From CALRWV02 sp943371965 (GTDB lineage: Bacteria; Bacteroidota; JABWAT01): DNA of 64,000 bases. Shown piece after piece: positions 49,720 through 59,219 of this stretch. Location: the NCBI GenBank assembly GCA_943371965.1, contig CALRWV020000011.1:1-64000 (forward strand), given 5' to 3'. The notes beneath the pieces were generated by a model. That model ran no database searches. It was not told the DNA's origin and saw only the letters and a list, made by a program, of their open reading frames with translations. The position numbers were made by a program, and so were the translations under genes. Within the stretch, counting starts at the first letter, position 1, and every line of letters starts with the position of its first letter.

Positions 49720-51681
49720 TTATTTAATTGTTATGTTGCTGAACTCATCAGATAAGTTCTGAAGCTGTTCTGAAATCAACCGAACTTCTGCACTCATATT
49801 TACAACATGGTTTACCGCTTCTGAAATATCATGAAGAGTTGCAACAATTTGTTCAGATGCTGTCTTTTGCTGTGAAGTTGCCATATTGATTTGCTGTGAA
49901 CTGTCTGTTGTATTTTTGGTTCCCATATAAATATTTTTCAGGCTTTCTTCCATTTCTTTTGAAAACTGAACGCCTTCCATTACAATATTTGTACTTTGGT
50001 CAGTACTCTTCAACAGAAGTTCAGTCTGATTCTGAATTTCATCAATCATGGTTCTGATTTCTTCCATTGATTCCTGAACCGTATCTGCCAACCTTCTGAT
50101 TTCACTTGCTACAACTCCAAACCTTTTACCGGCTTCACCAGCGCCACTGGCTTCAAGTGCAGCATTGAAAGCAATCAATTTTGTCTGTTCATTGATATCA
50201 CGGATCAAACCTATAATTTCTGTAATTCTTGCAACCTTTTTGTTCAGCACAATCACTTCCTGCGTTCTATGCTGGTTTATCCGTTCAACGTCTTCCATTT
50301 TTTGAATCAGTTTATTTACTTTGTCAACTCCGGTTTTTGCTGTATGTTGGGTAATCTCAGCGATCTCAACAACATTGGTGGCGTTGTCAGATATTTTTGA
50401 ACTTGTTTGGTACATTTCTTCCATTGCACTTGTTGTTTGGGAGACCGCAGCAGATTGCTGGATTGCAGCCGCATTCAACTGTGCCATTGATTCATTCAGC
50501 TTTTGGCTCAATAAAGAAACTTCAACTCCTGAAACTTTTGATCTGTCCAGAATTGATACCAGTGATTCTGAAAATTTGTTGAACCATTTTGCAAGTTCTC
50601 CAACTTCATCTTCTGATGTAATAACTATTTTTTTGCTGCCCGATGAATTTCCTTCCGCTATATTTTTCAGTTCTTCAACAACGAGGCGGATTGGTCTCAA
50701 CATCTTTCCTGTCATCCACCACAAAAGAACAATCAGAAGTGCAATAACAATCAGGTTGGTTATCAGCATTTTAATTATGAGTTCATTGATTGAAGAATCA
50801 TAAGCTGATTTTCTGATACCGTAACCGAATTGCCATCCTGTCTTTCCAATTGGTGCAGAATGAAATAGAAAGACCTCTCCATCTGACGATACAAATGTTC
50901 CGTCTCCCATTGAACCCTGCATCATATTTTTTACAAGGGCAACAAAAGATGGGCTGAAAGCAACTGAAGTGTCAGAAATATTTTTAAGCAAATATGTTTG
51001 ATTGGGGTGATAGATAATCCGTCCGGTTGTATCAACCACAATTGAAATTTTTGTTGAATCAAAAGATTGTGATGTCAGTTCCTTGAATATTTTTTCAGTT
51101 AGAATATCGATACCTGCTACACCGATTAAATTTTTTCCGTCAAAAATTGGTTTTGAAATCGTAACATCAATTTTCTTTTTGTCATGCGAAAGGTAACTTG
51201 TATACACAAAATTGTCAGGGTTGGAAACAGAAGATTGATACCAGATTCTTTTTCTTGCATCATAATTAACATAGTTTGTATCATTCTGACGGTAATTTTC
51301 ACCGTGCTTTTGACTGCCAATGTAAAGCAATCGGATGGATTCATTGTCAACAGTTACTATCGGGTACATAACATTTTTACGGTAATATTCCCACTTAGAG
51401 TCTGTTTTCCTGTTCATGAATGCTTTAAGATCCTGTTCCTTTAAAATCTCACTCATTGTTTGTGATGTTACAAGCAAATCAATTGTTTTTTCAAAATGTG
51501 AAAGTGTAGTTGTGGTTCTGTTCGCAAAATCATGAACTGATGTTTCAATCGATTCCTGTGTTTTTTTAATAATTATATCCTGAGCTGTACGTTCAGAAAA
51601 ATAGGATGTTATTATTACCACAAATACTGAAACCCCAACGAGTGCCAGTACAAATTTCAGTTTCAATCTTTCTTTTATCAT
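49720..51681 (-). CDS. Methyl-accepting chemotaxis protein with dCache sensor
   Basis: 653 residues. First membrane helix about 9-27, periplasmic dCache domain about 35-290 (RKRIWYQSSVSNPDNFVYTSYL, KPIFDGKNLIGVAGIDI), second helix about 300-325, HAMP about 325-380 and signalling domain with the tip KLIAFNAALEASGAGEAGKRF. dCache domains bind small molecules such as amino acids or carboxylates; the ligand here is unknown. This is the only receptor of the operon that samples the outside. Confidence 0.95.
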   Translation of the reverse strand: MIKERLKLKFVLALVGVSVFVVIITSYFSERTAQDIIIKKTQESIETSVHDFANRTTTTLSHFEKTIDLLVTSQTMSEILKEQDLKAFMNRKTDSKWEYYRKNVMYPIVTVDNESIRLLYIGSQKHGENYRQNDTNYVNYDARKRIWYQSSVSNPDNFVYTSYLSHDKKKIDVTISKPIFDGKNLIGVAGIDILTEKIFKELTSQSFDSTKISIVVDTTGRIIYHPNQTYLLKNISDTSVAFSPSFVALVKNMMQGSMGDGTFVSSDGEVFLFHSAPIGKTGWQFGYGIRKSAYDSSINELIIKMLITNLIVIALLIVLLWWMTGKMLRPIRLVVEELKNIAEGNSSGSKKIVITSEDEVGELAKWFNKFSESLVSILDRSKVSGVEVSLLSQKLNESMAQLNAAAIQQSAAVSQTTSAMEEMYQTSSKISDNATNVVEIAEITQHTAKTGVDKVNKLIQKMEDVERINQHRTQEVIVLNKKVARITEIIGLIRDINEQTKLIAFNAALEASGAGEAGKRFGVVASEIRRLADTVQESMEEIRTMIDEIQNQTELLLKSTDQSTNIVMEGVQFSKEMEESLKNIYMGTKNTTDSSQQINMATSQQKTASEQIVATLHDISEAVNHVVNMSAEVRLISEQLQNLSDEFSNITIK

Positions 51682-51757
51682 ATTAATCTCTCTTCAAAAA
51701 TTCTTCTGTGTTTTTCCTGCATTTAAACAGTAAATTAAAATTGGTTGAAATTGAATT

Positions 51758-52189
51758 CTATTTTTTCTGATTGCTGCTGAAATGATGAAGGTTGTCAATG
51801 TTCAAAACAGGAATTATTTTTTTATCATCAAGAAAAAATGTTCTTACCCAGTTCAATGCTTTTCCATTTCTGAAAGCAAGTGGAACCAGCGTAATATTTT
51901 CTTCATTTCCATTTTCCACTTTTACAAGTTCATTTGATGGAATACCGCGTATTTTCCCATTTACCCTGTATAAAATCAATCTGTGGAAATTCTGGATATG
52001 CTCTTTTTTTATTCTGGATTGCATAAGCCAGTCCAACGTTATAACATAATCACCAACATGGTAGAATGACGGAACATCTTCCTTGTATTCGACATTCACA
52101 TTATCAAACCGTTCTATCCGGTAAACAAGTTCGCTTTCAATAGCAAATTGAGTTTCGTCAACAAGAAAAATAAGAAATGGATAATCCAT
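51758..52189 (-). CDS. CheW-like coupling protein (short, diverged)
   Basis: 143 residues. CheW fold opening FLIFLVDETQFAIESELVYRIERF, then YHVGDYVITLDWLM, RLILYRVNGKIRGIPSNELV and PVLNIDNL. It has diverged, but order and length fit CheW. Its start overlaps the stop of the first cheW by one base. Two CheW proteins may serve the two receptors or the array separately. Confidence 0.78.
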   Translation of the reverse strand: MDYPFLIFLVDETQFAIESELVYRIERFDNVNVEYKEDVPSFYHVGDYVITLDWLMQSRIKKEHIQNFHRLILYRVNGKIRGIPSNELVKVENGNEENITLVPLAFRNGKALNWVRTFFLDDKKIIPVLNIDNLHHFSSNQKK

Positions 52190-52713
52190 TATTCATTCAC
52201 CGCAGTTTGTAATGATGCGAAAAATCTTGAAATGCTCAAATAAACAATGTGTCTGTCTTTGTAATCAAATTCTCCTGTAATGAATTCTGCTTTTATTGCG
52301 TCAAATGTTTTCAATGGCGGACGCATATTGCTCTTTGGAATGTCTGCAACATCGAGTACTGCATCGACCCAAAGCCCAATTGTATATTCCTCATTGGTAG
52401 ATATCAGAATCCTGTTTGCAGTTCCTGTTTCGCCAATTGAAAGATTCAATATTTTTCTTGGATCCAGAACAGCTTCAACACTTCCCCTTAATGTTATGAA
52501 TCCTAAAAATTGATGGGGCAAACCTGGCAAAGTTGTAATGGAATCATAAGGTAGAATTTCTGAAACGTTTTTTCCGGGGAAGGCGAAGATGTGGCCGCTC
52601 AATTCAAATATTACTACCTGTTCAGTTTCTTCATCAGCATAAATGATGGTCGATTCTTTTTCCTTTTCTTCGAGTCTGGAAATCAAATCATCTATATTTT
52701 GTTTTTTTGCCAT
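52189..52713 (-). CDS. cheW: CheW coupling protein
   Basis: 174 residues. After a charged 25-residue start comes the CheW domain: VVIFELSGHIFAFPGKNVSEIL, LPHQFLGFITLRGSVEAVLDPRKIL, RILISTNEEYTIGLWVDAVLDV. It bridges receptors and CheA. It is the first chemosensory gene, 3 bases after cdsA, so the operon may be read through from the envelope genes. Confidence 0.93.
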   Translation of the reverse strand: MAKKQNIDDLISRLEEKEKESTIIYADEETEQVVIFELSGHIFAFPGKNVSEILPYDSITTLPGLPHQFLGFITLRGSVEAVLDPRKILNLSIGETGTANRILISTNEEYTIGLWVDAVLDVADIPKSNMRPPLKTFDAIKAEFITGEFDYKDRHIVYLSISRFFASLQTAVNE

Positions 52714-52716
52714 TAT

Positions 52717-53556
52717 TTACTCCGGAAAAACGATAAATCTGAGATAAAAGAAAATAAGAGGAGAGACAAAGATCAAACTGTCAAACCGGTCAAAAAATCC
52801 GCCATGACCTGGAATTAAATGAGAAGAATCTTTTACTCCTGAATCACGCTTGAACATCGATTCAACCAAATCACCAATCTGACCAAACATTCCAATCAAA
52901 ATTCCAATTACTATAACTTCATTGTAAGTTATGGGAAGTTGGTTCATAGGACTGAATTTATAAAACAGGTACATAAAGATTACTGAAGCAATAAAACCCC
53001 AAATTGAACCTTCCCATGTTTTATTGGGACTGATTCTTGGAAAAAGTTTTGTTCTCCCCATTAACTTTCCACCAAAATATGCAAAACTGTCGCACATCCA
53101 AAGACTGAAAATAATAGCAATTGCAAGCCATGCAAAGGAGTTGTCATACAGCTGAATTTGCAGCAGTTCTCTTATCCCCAGCAAACTGCCAATTCCAATT
53201 CCGATATAACCTGAAAAAAATAAAGTTGAAGTTGTGTTTTGGATTGGGTTTTCTTTGTTTCGGAAAAGTTCAAACAGTGCTATGACAAAAATTGAAATTA
53301 CAAATAAAATTGAGAACTCAATTTGTTTATTGATGAATGAAAGCGGGATTAGAATTGCCAACCATAACCCAACTGTGAAGTTTGGCGAAATATTTTTTGT
53401 TTTAAGCATCATAAAAGCTTCCCAGGTAGCCACTATGCTTATTAAAGTTACCAGACTGAATAATATCCAGCCTCCCAAATAGATACACAATAAAACCAAC
53501 GGACCCAGTAAAAATCCTACGATGGTTCTTGTGGTCATATTACTCATTTTCTGCAT
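52717..53556 (-). CDS. cdsA: Phosphatidate cytidylyltransferase
   Basis: 279 residues with about eight membrane helices. It makes CDP-diacylglycerol from phosphatidate and CTP, the precursor of membrane phospholipids. The family signature is at the end: FKRDSGVKDSSHLIPGHGGFFDRFDS. Three ATGs lie close together at the start (53556, 53547, 53538) and the true one is not certain. Confidence 0.95.
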   Translation of the reverse strand: MQKMSNMTTRTIVGFLLGPLVLLCIYLGGWILFSLVTLISIVATWEAFMMLKTKNISPNFTVGLWLAILIPLSFINKQIEFSILFVISIFVIALFELFRNKENPIQNTTSTLFFSGYIGIGIGSLLGIRELLQIQLYDNSFAWLAIAIIFSLWMCDSFAYFGGKLMGRTKLFPRISPNKTWEGSIWGFIASVIFMYLFYKFSPMNQLPITYNEVIVIGILIGMFGQIGDLVESMFKRDSGVKDSSHLIPGHGGFFDRFDSLIFVSPLIFFYLRFIVFPE

Positions 53557-53660
53557 CTTTCAATAGTTTGCGATTCCAAATGACAAGATAAAAAAAAACT
53601 ATTAAAATCCGTCTGTTTTTTTAGGGGAAATGAGTTTTTAAATTAAAATATTTTATTTTT

Positions 53661-54533
53661 TTATAAACCGGGATCTGCTTTTTTTGAATTCAAAATAATT
53701 AAAAGAAACACTGCAAAAAGTACTGACGATATCAATACCATATTCATGGGGATTTGAAGATTGGGATCATCTAAATTTACATCAATCATTTGTTCCTTTG
53801 AAATATAATATGCAATTACGACCAAACTGTTATTCGTAAAATGAGCAATCATGGAGGCCCAAAGTGATTGATAATGCCAGGTAAGAAATGAAAAATAAAT
53901 TCCCATTAAAATCAATCCTGTAAGTTGGAATGGATTGAAGTGAAAAAGTCCAAAAATCAAACCTGAAATAATGACAGCTGATTTACCGGAATATTTTCTT
54001 GACATATTTCTAAGAAAATAACCCCTGAAATAAAATTCTTCACATATTGCAGGGGTAAAAGCAGCCATAATCAAAACAACTATCAGTTCTGGAACAGAAT
54101 CAGCATTAATCATCGTTTTCAATAGTGATTCCAATTGCTCCCGAACTTCAATAAACTGGTTTGGCCATGGAATCATTCTCTCAAGCCCACTTAAAAACTG
54201 CATAATTGGCTGAAATACTATAACGGAAGCAGGAATCAGAAGCCATCCTAACCCAAGATTGGATGTGTTCAGAAAAACATAATTTCGAATTTCAGATGTG
54301 TGTAAACGGGAGAAATAGTAAATTGGGATAAGTAGAAAGACAAACTGCGATAGTATTTGTGAAAATCGCATTGCCGTTATCTGATTTCCCGGGAAAATCA
54401 TTTCATAAATCAACAATAGGGAAACGCCAAGCCCCTGATACATTATGAAAATAACAGGCAAACTTAGAAAAGCTAAAACAGTAGGACTTAGTTTTCTTTT
54501 TTCTGCCCAACCATCCAGTTTTAAATCAGGCAT
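53661..54533 (-). CDS. CPBP family intramembrane metalloprotease
   Basis: 290 residues with about eight membrane helices. Motif 1 is CEEFYFRGYFLRNM (near 165), with the two Glu and Arg; motif 2 is GLIFGLFHFNPFQL with the metal-binding His. CPBP (Abi/CAAX-like) proteases act inside the membrane; the substrate is unknown. It starts 1 base after the DUF3108 gene stop and is probably co-transcribed. Confidence 0.92.
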   Translation of the reverse strand: MPDLKLDGWAEKRKLSPTVLAFLSLPVIFIMYQGLGVSLLLIYEMIFPGNQITAMRFSQILSQFVFLLIPIYYFSRLHTSEIRNYVFLNTSNLGLGWLLIPASVIVFQPIMQFLSGLERMIPWPNQFIEVREQLESLLKTMINADSVPELIVVLIMAAFTPAICEEFYFRGYFLRNMSRKYSGKSAVIISGLIFGLFHFNPFQLTGLILMGIYFSFLTWHYQSLWASMIAHFTNNSLVVIAYYISKEQMIDVNLDDPNLQIPMNMVLISSVLFAVFLLIILNSKKADPGL

Positions 54534-54534
54534 T

Positions 54535-55647
54535 TTAGTTAACCTTTGCCGGTATTGGGCGATTCACTCCTTCAATCTTTTTCAGTTCTACATTAATTGA
54601 ACCAATAACTACTTTTGTTTCAACTTTAACCGGTATTTTAAGTTCATCATTGGTAAGCCATATTACCAATGTGCCTTCATCTTTAAACAATCCTCCTGCT
54701 TTTACCAAGGGTTCTAAAACTACACAGTTAAATATCCCAGCTGGGACTTTTATTTGCTGCCATCCCTTAAACCGCACATCCAAAGGATGTATTTTGCCGC
54801 TTGAATAATTACTGAGTTTTATAATATCCCCGGGGCGCATATTTGAAAGATCGTTATTTCTTACGAAATAAAATGCGCTGATTATATCATGAGTATAAGG
54901 TGGAATTTTAGTGATTTTTTCACCTTCTCGTGCTTCCTCTTTTATATGATCAAAAATTACTTCTTCTTTTGTATGAAATGAACCTTCATTGATTTCTTTG
55001 CTGAATTTCCATGGATAAATTCCAAATTTGTCCAAATAGGAAACATATTTATCTTCAACTTTATAGATCCAGGAGTATGATCTTGATGAGTTGGCTTCAA
55101 ACAATATTTTTTGAACCAATCTGTTATTATAGTTGAACTCCTCGGTAACTGCCATGGTAGCTTCACCAGCAGTAATTGCCAAATAATTTATATTGAAAGT
55201 TAATTTTTCGCCGGTTCTGTGGGCATCTTTGTTAAAATTTCTGAAGTTAAAACTTTTTTTATTGGATACTGGTTTGGGGTTAATCGATGAGGGTGATTTA
55301 ATTGCCGCAGTTGTTTTAACCACCTCTGTTTTTTTTACAACATCAGTATTAGTTAACTCTTTTGATAGAGCCTCGTTCTTATTAATTGTCACAGGATCTT
55401 TTGTTTCTGTTTCTGTAACGACAACCTGGCTGGAGTCTTTCTCCAATATTTCACTTTCATCAGATATTTCTGTTGAATCTGAAATATTTTCCAATCCGGA
55501 ATTTATTTCACTTGAATCAATTTGAGTTTCAGTTTTTTTATTTGTTTCTGTTTTTGAAGGGGGAACTCTAACTTCGCTTACATTCGAACCGGTACCACAA
55601 CCAATTAAAATACCTGTTAAAATGAAGGAGATAAAAAATTTAATCAT
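54535..55647 (-). CDS. DUF3108 lipoprotein
   Basis: 370 residues. MIKFFISFILTGILIGCG is a lipoprotein signal (LIGC). A long Ser/Thr/Lys/Glu-rich linker (about 25-125) leads to a DUF3108 domain: AHRTGEKLTFNINYLAITAGEATM, RSYSWIYKVEDKYVSYLDK, TKIPPYTHDIISAFYFVR, KIPVKVETKVVIGSINVELKKI. DUF3108 proteins are periplasmic or outer-membrane-linked and poorly understood; placement beside a lipid acyltransferase and cdsA suggests a role in envelope lipid work (inference). Confidence 0.9.
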   Translation of the reverse strand: MIKFFISFILTGILIGCGTGSNVSEVRVPPSKTETNKKTETQIDSSEINSGLENISDSTEISDESEILEKDSSQVVVTETETKDPVTINKNEALSKELTNTDVVKKTEVVKTTAAIKSPSSINPKPVSNKKSFNFRNFNKDAHRTGEKLTFNINYLAITAGEATMAVTEEFNYNNRLVQKILFEANSSRSYSWIYKVEDKYVSYLDKFGIYPWKFSKEINEGSFHTKEEVIFDHIKEEAREGEKITKIPPYTHDIISAFYFVRNNDLSNMRPGDIIKLSNYSSGKIHPLDVRFKGWQQIKVPAGIFNCVVLEPLVKAGGLFKDEGTLVIWLTNDELKIPVKVETKVVIGSINVELKKIEGVNRPIPAKVN

Positions 55648-55732
55648 TTTCTCTTGCCTTTTCGTAATTCAGACTTAACTCACTCTATAGGAAAGATACG
55701 GGTTTGCTCTTAAAAAAACGATAACGGTAATG

Positions 55733-56635
55733 TTAAACTAACTTTTCTTTATGATACAGGTGAAAATATTGAGAAGCCTTGTCAGCATGTTTCCATCTTT
55801 TATGAATCCAATAATATTGTTCTGGATATTTGATAATATATGATTCAAGAGCAGTAATATGACGATGGGTCAACTCATATAAACTTTCTTTTTTTGCCGG
55901 ATCAAGATCATCGCTTTTAATTTTTTCACCATAGATAATAAATTTGCCATCTTCTTGTCGGATTGGAATCAATAAATATATGGGAGCATTATTTTTTAAA
56001 GCAAATGATGCAGCACCTAAAAATACAGGTGAAGGGACTCCCAGAAATTTATCCCAGTAACTGTCTACATGAGCACTTTGATCACCCGCCATTGCAATTT
56101 TGTTGCCTAAACTTAATTGATGGTTCAATACTTCACGCGAATATTCCATTGGAATCATACGATCTGAAAATCTTTCCCGCATTCGGTGCATGTAAATATT
56201 GACTAATGGATTGGTCAGCTTTTTTGTTACAAAATAAACTGGTTCTCCGATCAATTTTCCCAATCCCGTTGCCATGAATTCCCAATTCCCAATATGACCC
56301 AATAAAATAACTGCTTTAGTTTCTGATTTCAGTTCCGTCCGAAGATTACTTTTTGAATCAAATTGAATATACTCAATTAATTCTTTTTCAGATAAATGAG
56401 CTAATTTGAAACCCTCTAGAAATAATGCAGACAGATGCTGGTAAGTTTTTTGTGTGAGATAATTTAATTCTTTCTCTGATCGGGATGCGAAATTTAAAAA
56501 TATTTTCAGATTGTATTGAATAACTTTTTTCCTGTATGGAAAAAAGTTATTCAATATGTTACCTAACCATTCAGAGGATGTTAGAAGTTGAAGGGGGGTT
56601 TTATTTTTAAAAAAGTATGACAAGAGTTCGAACAA
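55733..56635 (-). CDS. Lysophospholipid/lipid A acyltransferase, LpxL/HtrB family
   Basis: 300 residues. The HX4E catalytic motif is HIGNWE (near 115), followed by PVYFVTKKLTNPLVNIYMHRMRE, GDQSAHVDSYWDKFLG and PVFLGAASFALKNNAPIYL, the LABLAT order. It adds late acyl chains to lipid A or another lipid at the inner membrane. It starts 2 bases after the upstream GWxTD gene. Confidence 0.93.
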   Translation of the reverse strand: MFELLSYFFKNKTPLQLLTSSEWLGNILNNFFPYRKKVIQYNLKIFLNFASRSEKELNYLTQKTYQHLSALFLEGFKLAHLSEKELIEYIQFDSKSNLRTELKSETKAVILLGHIGNWEFMATGLGKLIGEPVYFVTKKLTNPLVNIYMHRMRERFSDRMIPMEYSREVLNHQLSLGNKIAMAGDQSAHVDSYWDKFLGVPSPVFLGAASFALKNNAPIYLLIPIRQEDGKFIIYGEKIKSDDLDPAKKESLYELTHRHITALESYIIKYPEQYYWIHKRWKHADKASQYFHLYHKEKLV

Positions 56636-56637
56636 AA

Positions 56638-57876
56638 TTATTTCCTGTAATTGTCTTTATCGATACCTAAGTTGTAAAGTTGCGCAGGATTATAAATTTC
56701 ATTTAATGCTGTTGAGTGTATTAATTTGTACTCGCCAAAACTGTTAAGATCAACAAAGAAAAAGTAAATTCCATTTTGCACATTTGGATAATACCAAACT
56801 TCATAAGGTTTTGATTCAGAAGACATATTTGAAATATAAATGTCATCGCATTCCCCATATTTTAAAAATATTTTACCCCTATCTGTTTTGAATCCGGCAA
56901 TTGACTTCGTTCCATAAACAGAGTTTACTTCTGCAATTCGCATTGTAAAATTATCGAAATTTTCTGATTCATTATTTAACCGGTTTTCCCAAAATGATAT
57001 CATAAATTTCCGTTTTGCTTGAATATCTGTTAAATTATCAAACAGATCAATTTCACTTTTTGATGATATATACCGTGCTTTGGAAAACAGATCATCCAGT
57101 TCTTCATCTGTATAATTTGAAAATAACTCGACATATTCAGATGATACATTCATTTTATTGTTTGTAATATGTTTATTCATATTACCGGACAAAATATAAA
57201 ATTCATTGCTTTCATCAATGGAGATTTTTTCATTATTTCTATAAAACTCTATTTTAATTTTATATTTGCCAGAAGAAAGCTTTGAAGCTGGAACATCACC
57301 CCGATTGTATGTGTAAAAATTATCTTTAATTCGTTTAAAAAATGATATGACAGTATCTGAATTTGCATTTATAAAATAAAGATGATATCCAAATCTATCT
57401 GACTTGGTGGGTGAAGCAAATTCAGAAAAGAATTCATATGAAAGAGTATCAAAGTCTGGATGAAAACTATTTGACGGAATCAAAACTTTTCTGTTTGAGT
57501 TTAATTTGTATGATAGTATTGGTGAATGAATTATTTGATTCGTTCTCGTAAGTAATTTGGATTCAATTTCTTGTGTAATCAAATTACCATTTTCATCAAT
57601 TGAAACATTCAATAAACTGTCATTTTTTGCTTTTGAAATGCTAAAAGTAAAAACAGCTTCTTTTGTGGAGGGATTTAAAATTCGTTTTTCATATCCTGAT
57701 TTGAAAATTAATTCAAGTTGGATTGGTTTGTTATTCGAAGGAGACGTTAAGTAAAAAGAATGAATAGTTGTTGAGTCTGTCCATTCTTTTTCAATTTGGG
57801 AGATTTTAATGGGTTGAGAAAATAAAGGAAAAAAACAGCACAAACAGACAAAAATTAACGTATATGCTCTTCCCAT
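56638..57876 (-). CDS. GWxTD-domain protein, copy 2
   Basis: 412 residues with a signal peptide (start MGRAYTLIFVCLCCFFPLFS). The carboxyl GWxTD domain (about 270-400) reads SVYGTKSIAGFKTDRGKIFLKYGECDDIYI, so the name-giving Trp is Phe here. It ends KPYEVWYYPNVQNGIYFFFVD. The family is common in Ignavibacteria, Bacteroidota and Acidobacteria and has no known role. It overlaps the preceding paralogue by 22 bases; AAGGA lies before the ATG. Confidence 0.9.
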   Translation of the reverse strand: MGRAYTLIFVCLCCFFPLFSQPIKISQIEKEWTDSTTIHSFYLTSPSNNKPIQLELIFKSGYEKRILNPSTKEAVFTFSISKAKNDSLLNVSIDENGNLITQEIESKLLTRTNQIIHSPILSYKLNSNRKVLIPSNSFHPDFDTLSYEFFSEFASPTKSDRFGYHLYFINANSDTVISFFKRIKDNFYTYNRGDVPASKLSSGKYKIKIEFYRNNEKISIDESNEFYILSGNMNKHITNNKMNVSSEYVELFSNYTDEELDDLFSKARYISSKSEIDLFDNLTDIQAKRKFMISFWENRLNNESENFDNFTMRIAEVNSVYGTKSIAGFKTDRGKIFLKYGECDDIYISNMSSESKPYEVWYYPNVQNGIYFFFVDLNSFGEYKLIHSTALNEIYNPAQLYNLGIDKDNYRK

Positions 57877-59153
57877 TTTTCGTCCTTTAATTCACCTCTC
57901 TTTGTAGAGTGCATTAATTCGAAATTACCAGTTCCATTTCTATCAACAAAAATAAAGTAAATTCCGCCTTCAATTGAATCATAATTCCATTTCAAATATG
58001 GTTTGGATTCATCGTTACTGGTTTGGATTTCAACGTCACTTGGTTCTCCATAAATAATAAATACCCTTCCTCTATCTGTCTTCCAGCCCTCATTAAACGT
58101 TGTTGAATACTTCTCATTACATATTTCAATTTTTTTCAAATACTCATAATATGCATAAAGTACGTTTTCATTTGTACTTCTATTTACCCAAAATCGATAT
58201 AGGAAAAGAGATTTATCTGAAGTTGATTTTAAAGAATTGAATAAATTTATTTCCTGTGTTGTTGCAATATATTTTGCTTTGTTGAATTCGTTGTATATTT
58301 CATTTTGGTTTAAATTTGAAAATACATTTTCATTATTTCTGTTTTTCTCTGCAGATAATTCTTTTCCACCTATATATACAATAGTTGAATGTTCATCTTT
58401 TAAACCTTTTTTGTCAGAATACTCAACTCTAAATATATACTTCCCTGGATCAAAAGATTGAATCTGAATTATTCCAACTTCAGGTTGAATTTTATTTAAA
58501 TACAGTTTGTCTTTTTTTAGTGACCAAACAATTTTTTTTTCATTATTTAAGTTTTGACTTAATGTTAAATTCAGGAAAACAGAATCTTTATTGCCGGGAT
58601 ATATTTCGAAGTAATAAAAAATTTGAGAGGTTTGATTATCATAAAATGATTGAACATTTGGCATTAATTCAAAACCATTTTTAAAGAATATATTTTCCCG
58701 CAGATTTGATTTTTCTATTTTTTGACATAATTCAATATCTGATACATTATTTATTTTTTCTGAAACTGTTACTTTTATGGTTTGTATTTCTTTTAATACT
58801 GATTTATTTGCATCCAAGGCAGAACAAATAATATTGTAGTCACCTTCAATTAAATGAATCAATATTAAGTCAACGAATGATTCTTGTTTCCCAATAAGCA
58901 AAGAATCACAATTATAAATTTGATTATAATTGATTATTCCATTTTTATCTTTGATCGTAAACAGGATAAAATGAGTTTCAACAAATTCTTGTTTTATTGG
59001 TTTTGGTGAAAACATCAAATAAATTTCGGAATAAACATTATTTGATGATTGCTTGAAATTTTTTATATCAGCACTGAAATAGTTTTTTTTCAAGACCTGG
59101 GTTTGAGCTGTATTTGACAGAATAAAAAGTAACAGGAGGATTAAATATTTCAT
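57855..59153 (-). CDS. GWxTD-domain protein, copy 1
   Basis: 432 residues, signal peptide MKYLILLLLFILSNTAQTQ. An amino half of beta strands precedes the GWxTD domain: TTFNEGWKTDRGRVFIIYGEPSDVE (about 350-380) and KPYLKWNYDSIEGGIYFIFVDRNGTGNF. It is paralogous to the next gene and keeps the canonical Trp. Both have a conserved helix region near 270-330 (FNKAKYIATTQEINLFNSL). A terminator separates it from the PorV-like gene, so it begins a new transcript with the envelope genes that follow. Confidence 0.9.
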   Translation of the reverse strand: MKYLILLLLFILSNTAQTQVLKKNYFSADIKNFKQSSNNVYSEIYLMFSPKPIKQEFVETHFILFTIKDKNGIINYNQIYNCDSLLIGKQESFVDLILIHLIEGDYNIICSALDANKSVLKEIQTIKVTVSEKINNVSDIELCQKIEKSNLRENIFFKNGFELMPNVQSFYDNQTSQIFYYFEIYPGNKDSVFLNLTLSQNLNNEKKIVWSLKKDKLYLNKIQPEVGIIQIQSFDPGKYIFRVEYSDKKGLKDEHSTIVYIGGKELSAEKNRNNENVFSNLNQNEIYNEFNKAKYIATTQEINLFNSLKSTSDKSLFLYRFWVNRSTNENVLYAYYEYLKKIEICNEKYSTTFNEGWKTDRGRVFIIYGEPSDVEIQTSNDESKPYLKWNYDSIEGGIYFIFVDRNGTGNFELMHSTKRGELKDEKWEEHIR

Positions 59154-59167
59154 TTTTGCAATTCAAA

Positions 59168-59203
59168 AAAAAAGGGTAACACATTTAAGTGCTACCCTTT
59201 TTT
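59168..59203 (-). terminator. Rho-independent terminator after the PorV-like gene
   Basis: AAAAAAGGGTAACAC (59168-59182) pairs with GTGCTACCCTTTTTT (59189-59203) with one mismatch and a 6-base loop; a T-run follows on the minus strand. It closes the TonB receptor, cargo and PorV-like operon. Confidence 0.88.
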
Positions 59204-59219
59204 CTGCTTTATATTTTAT

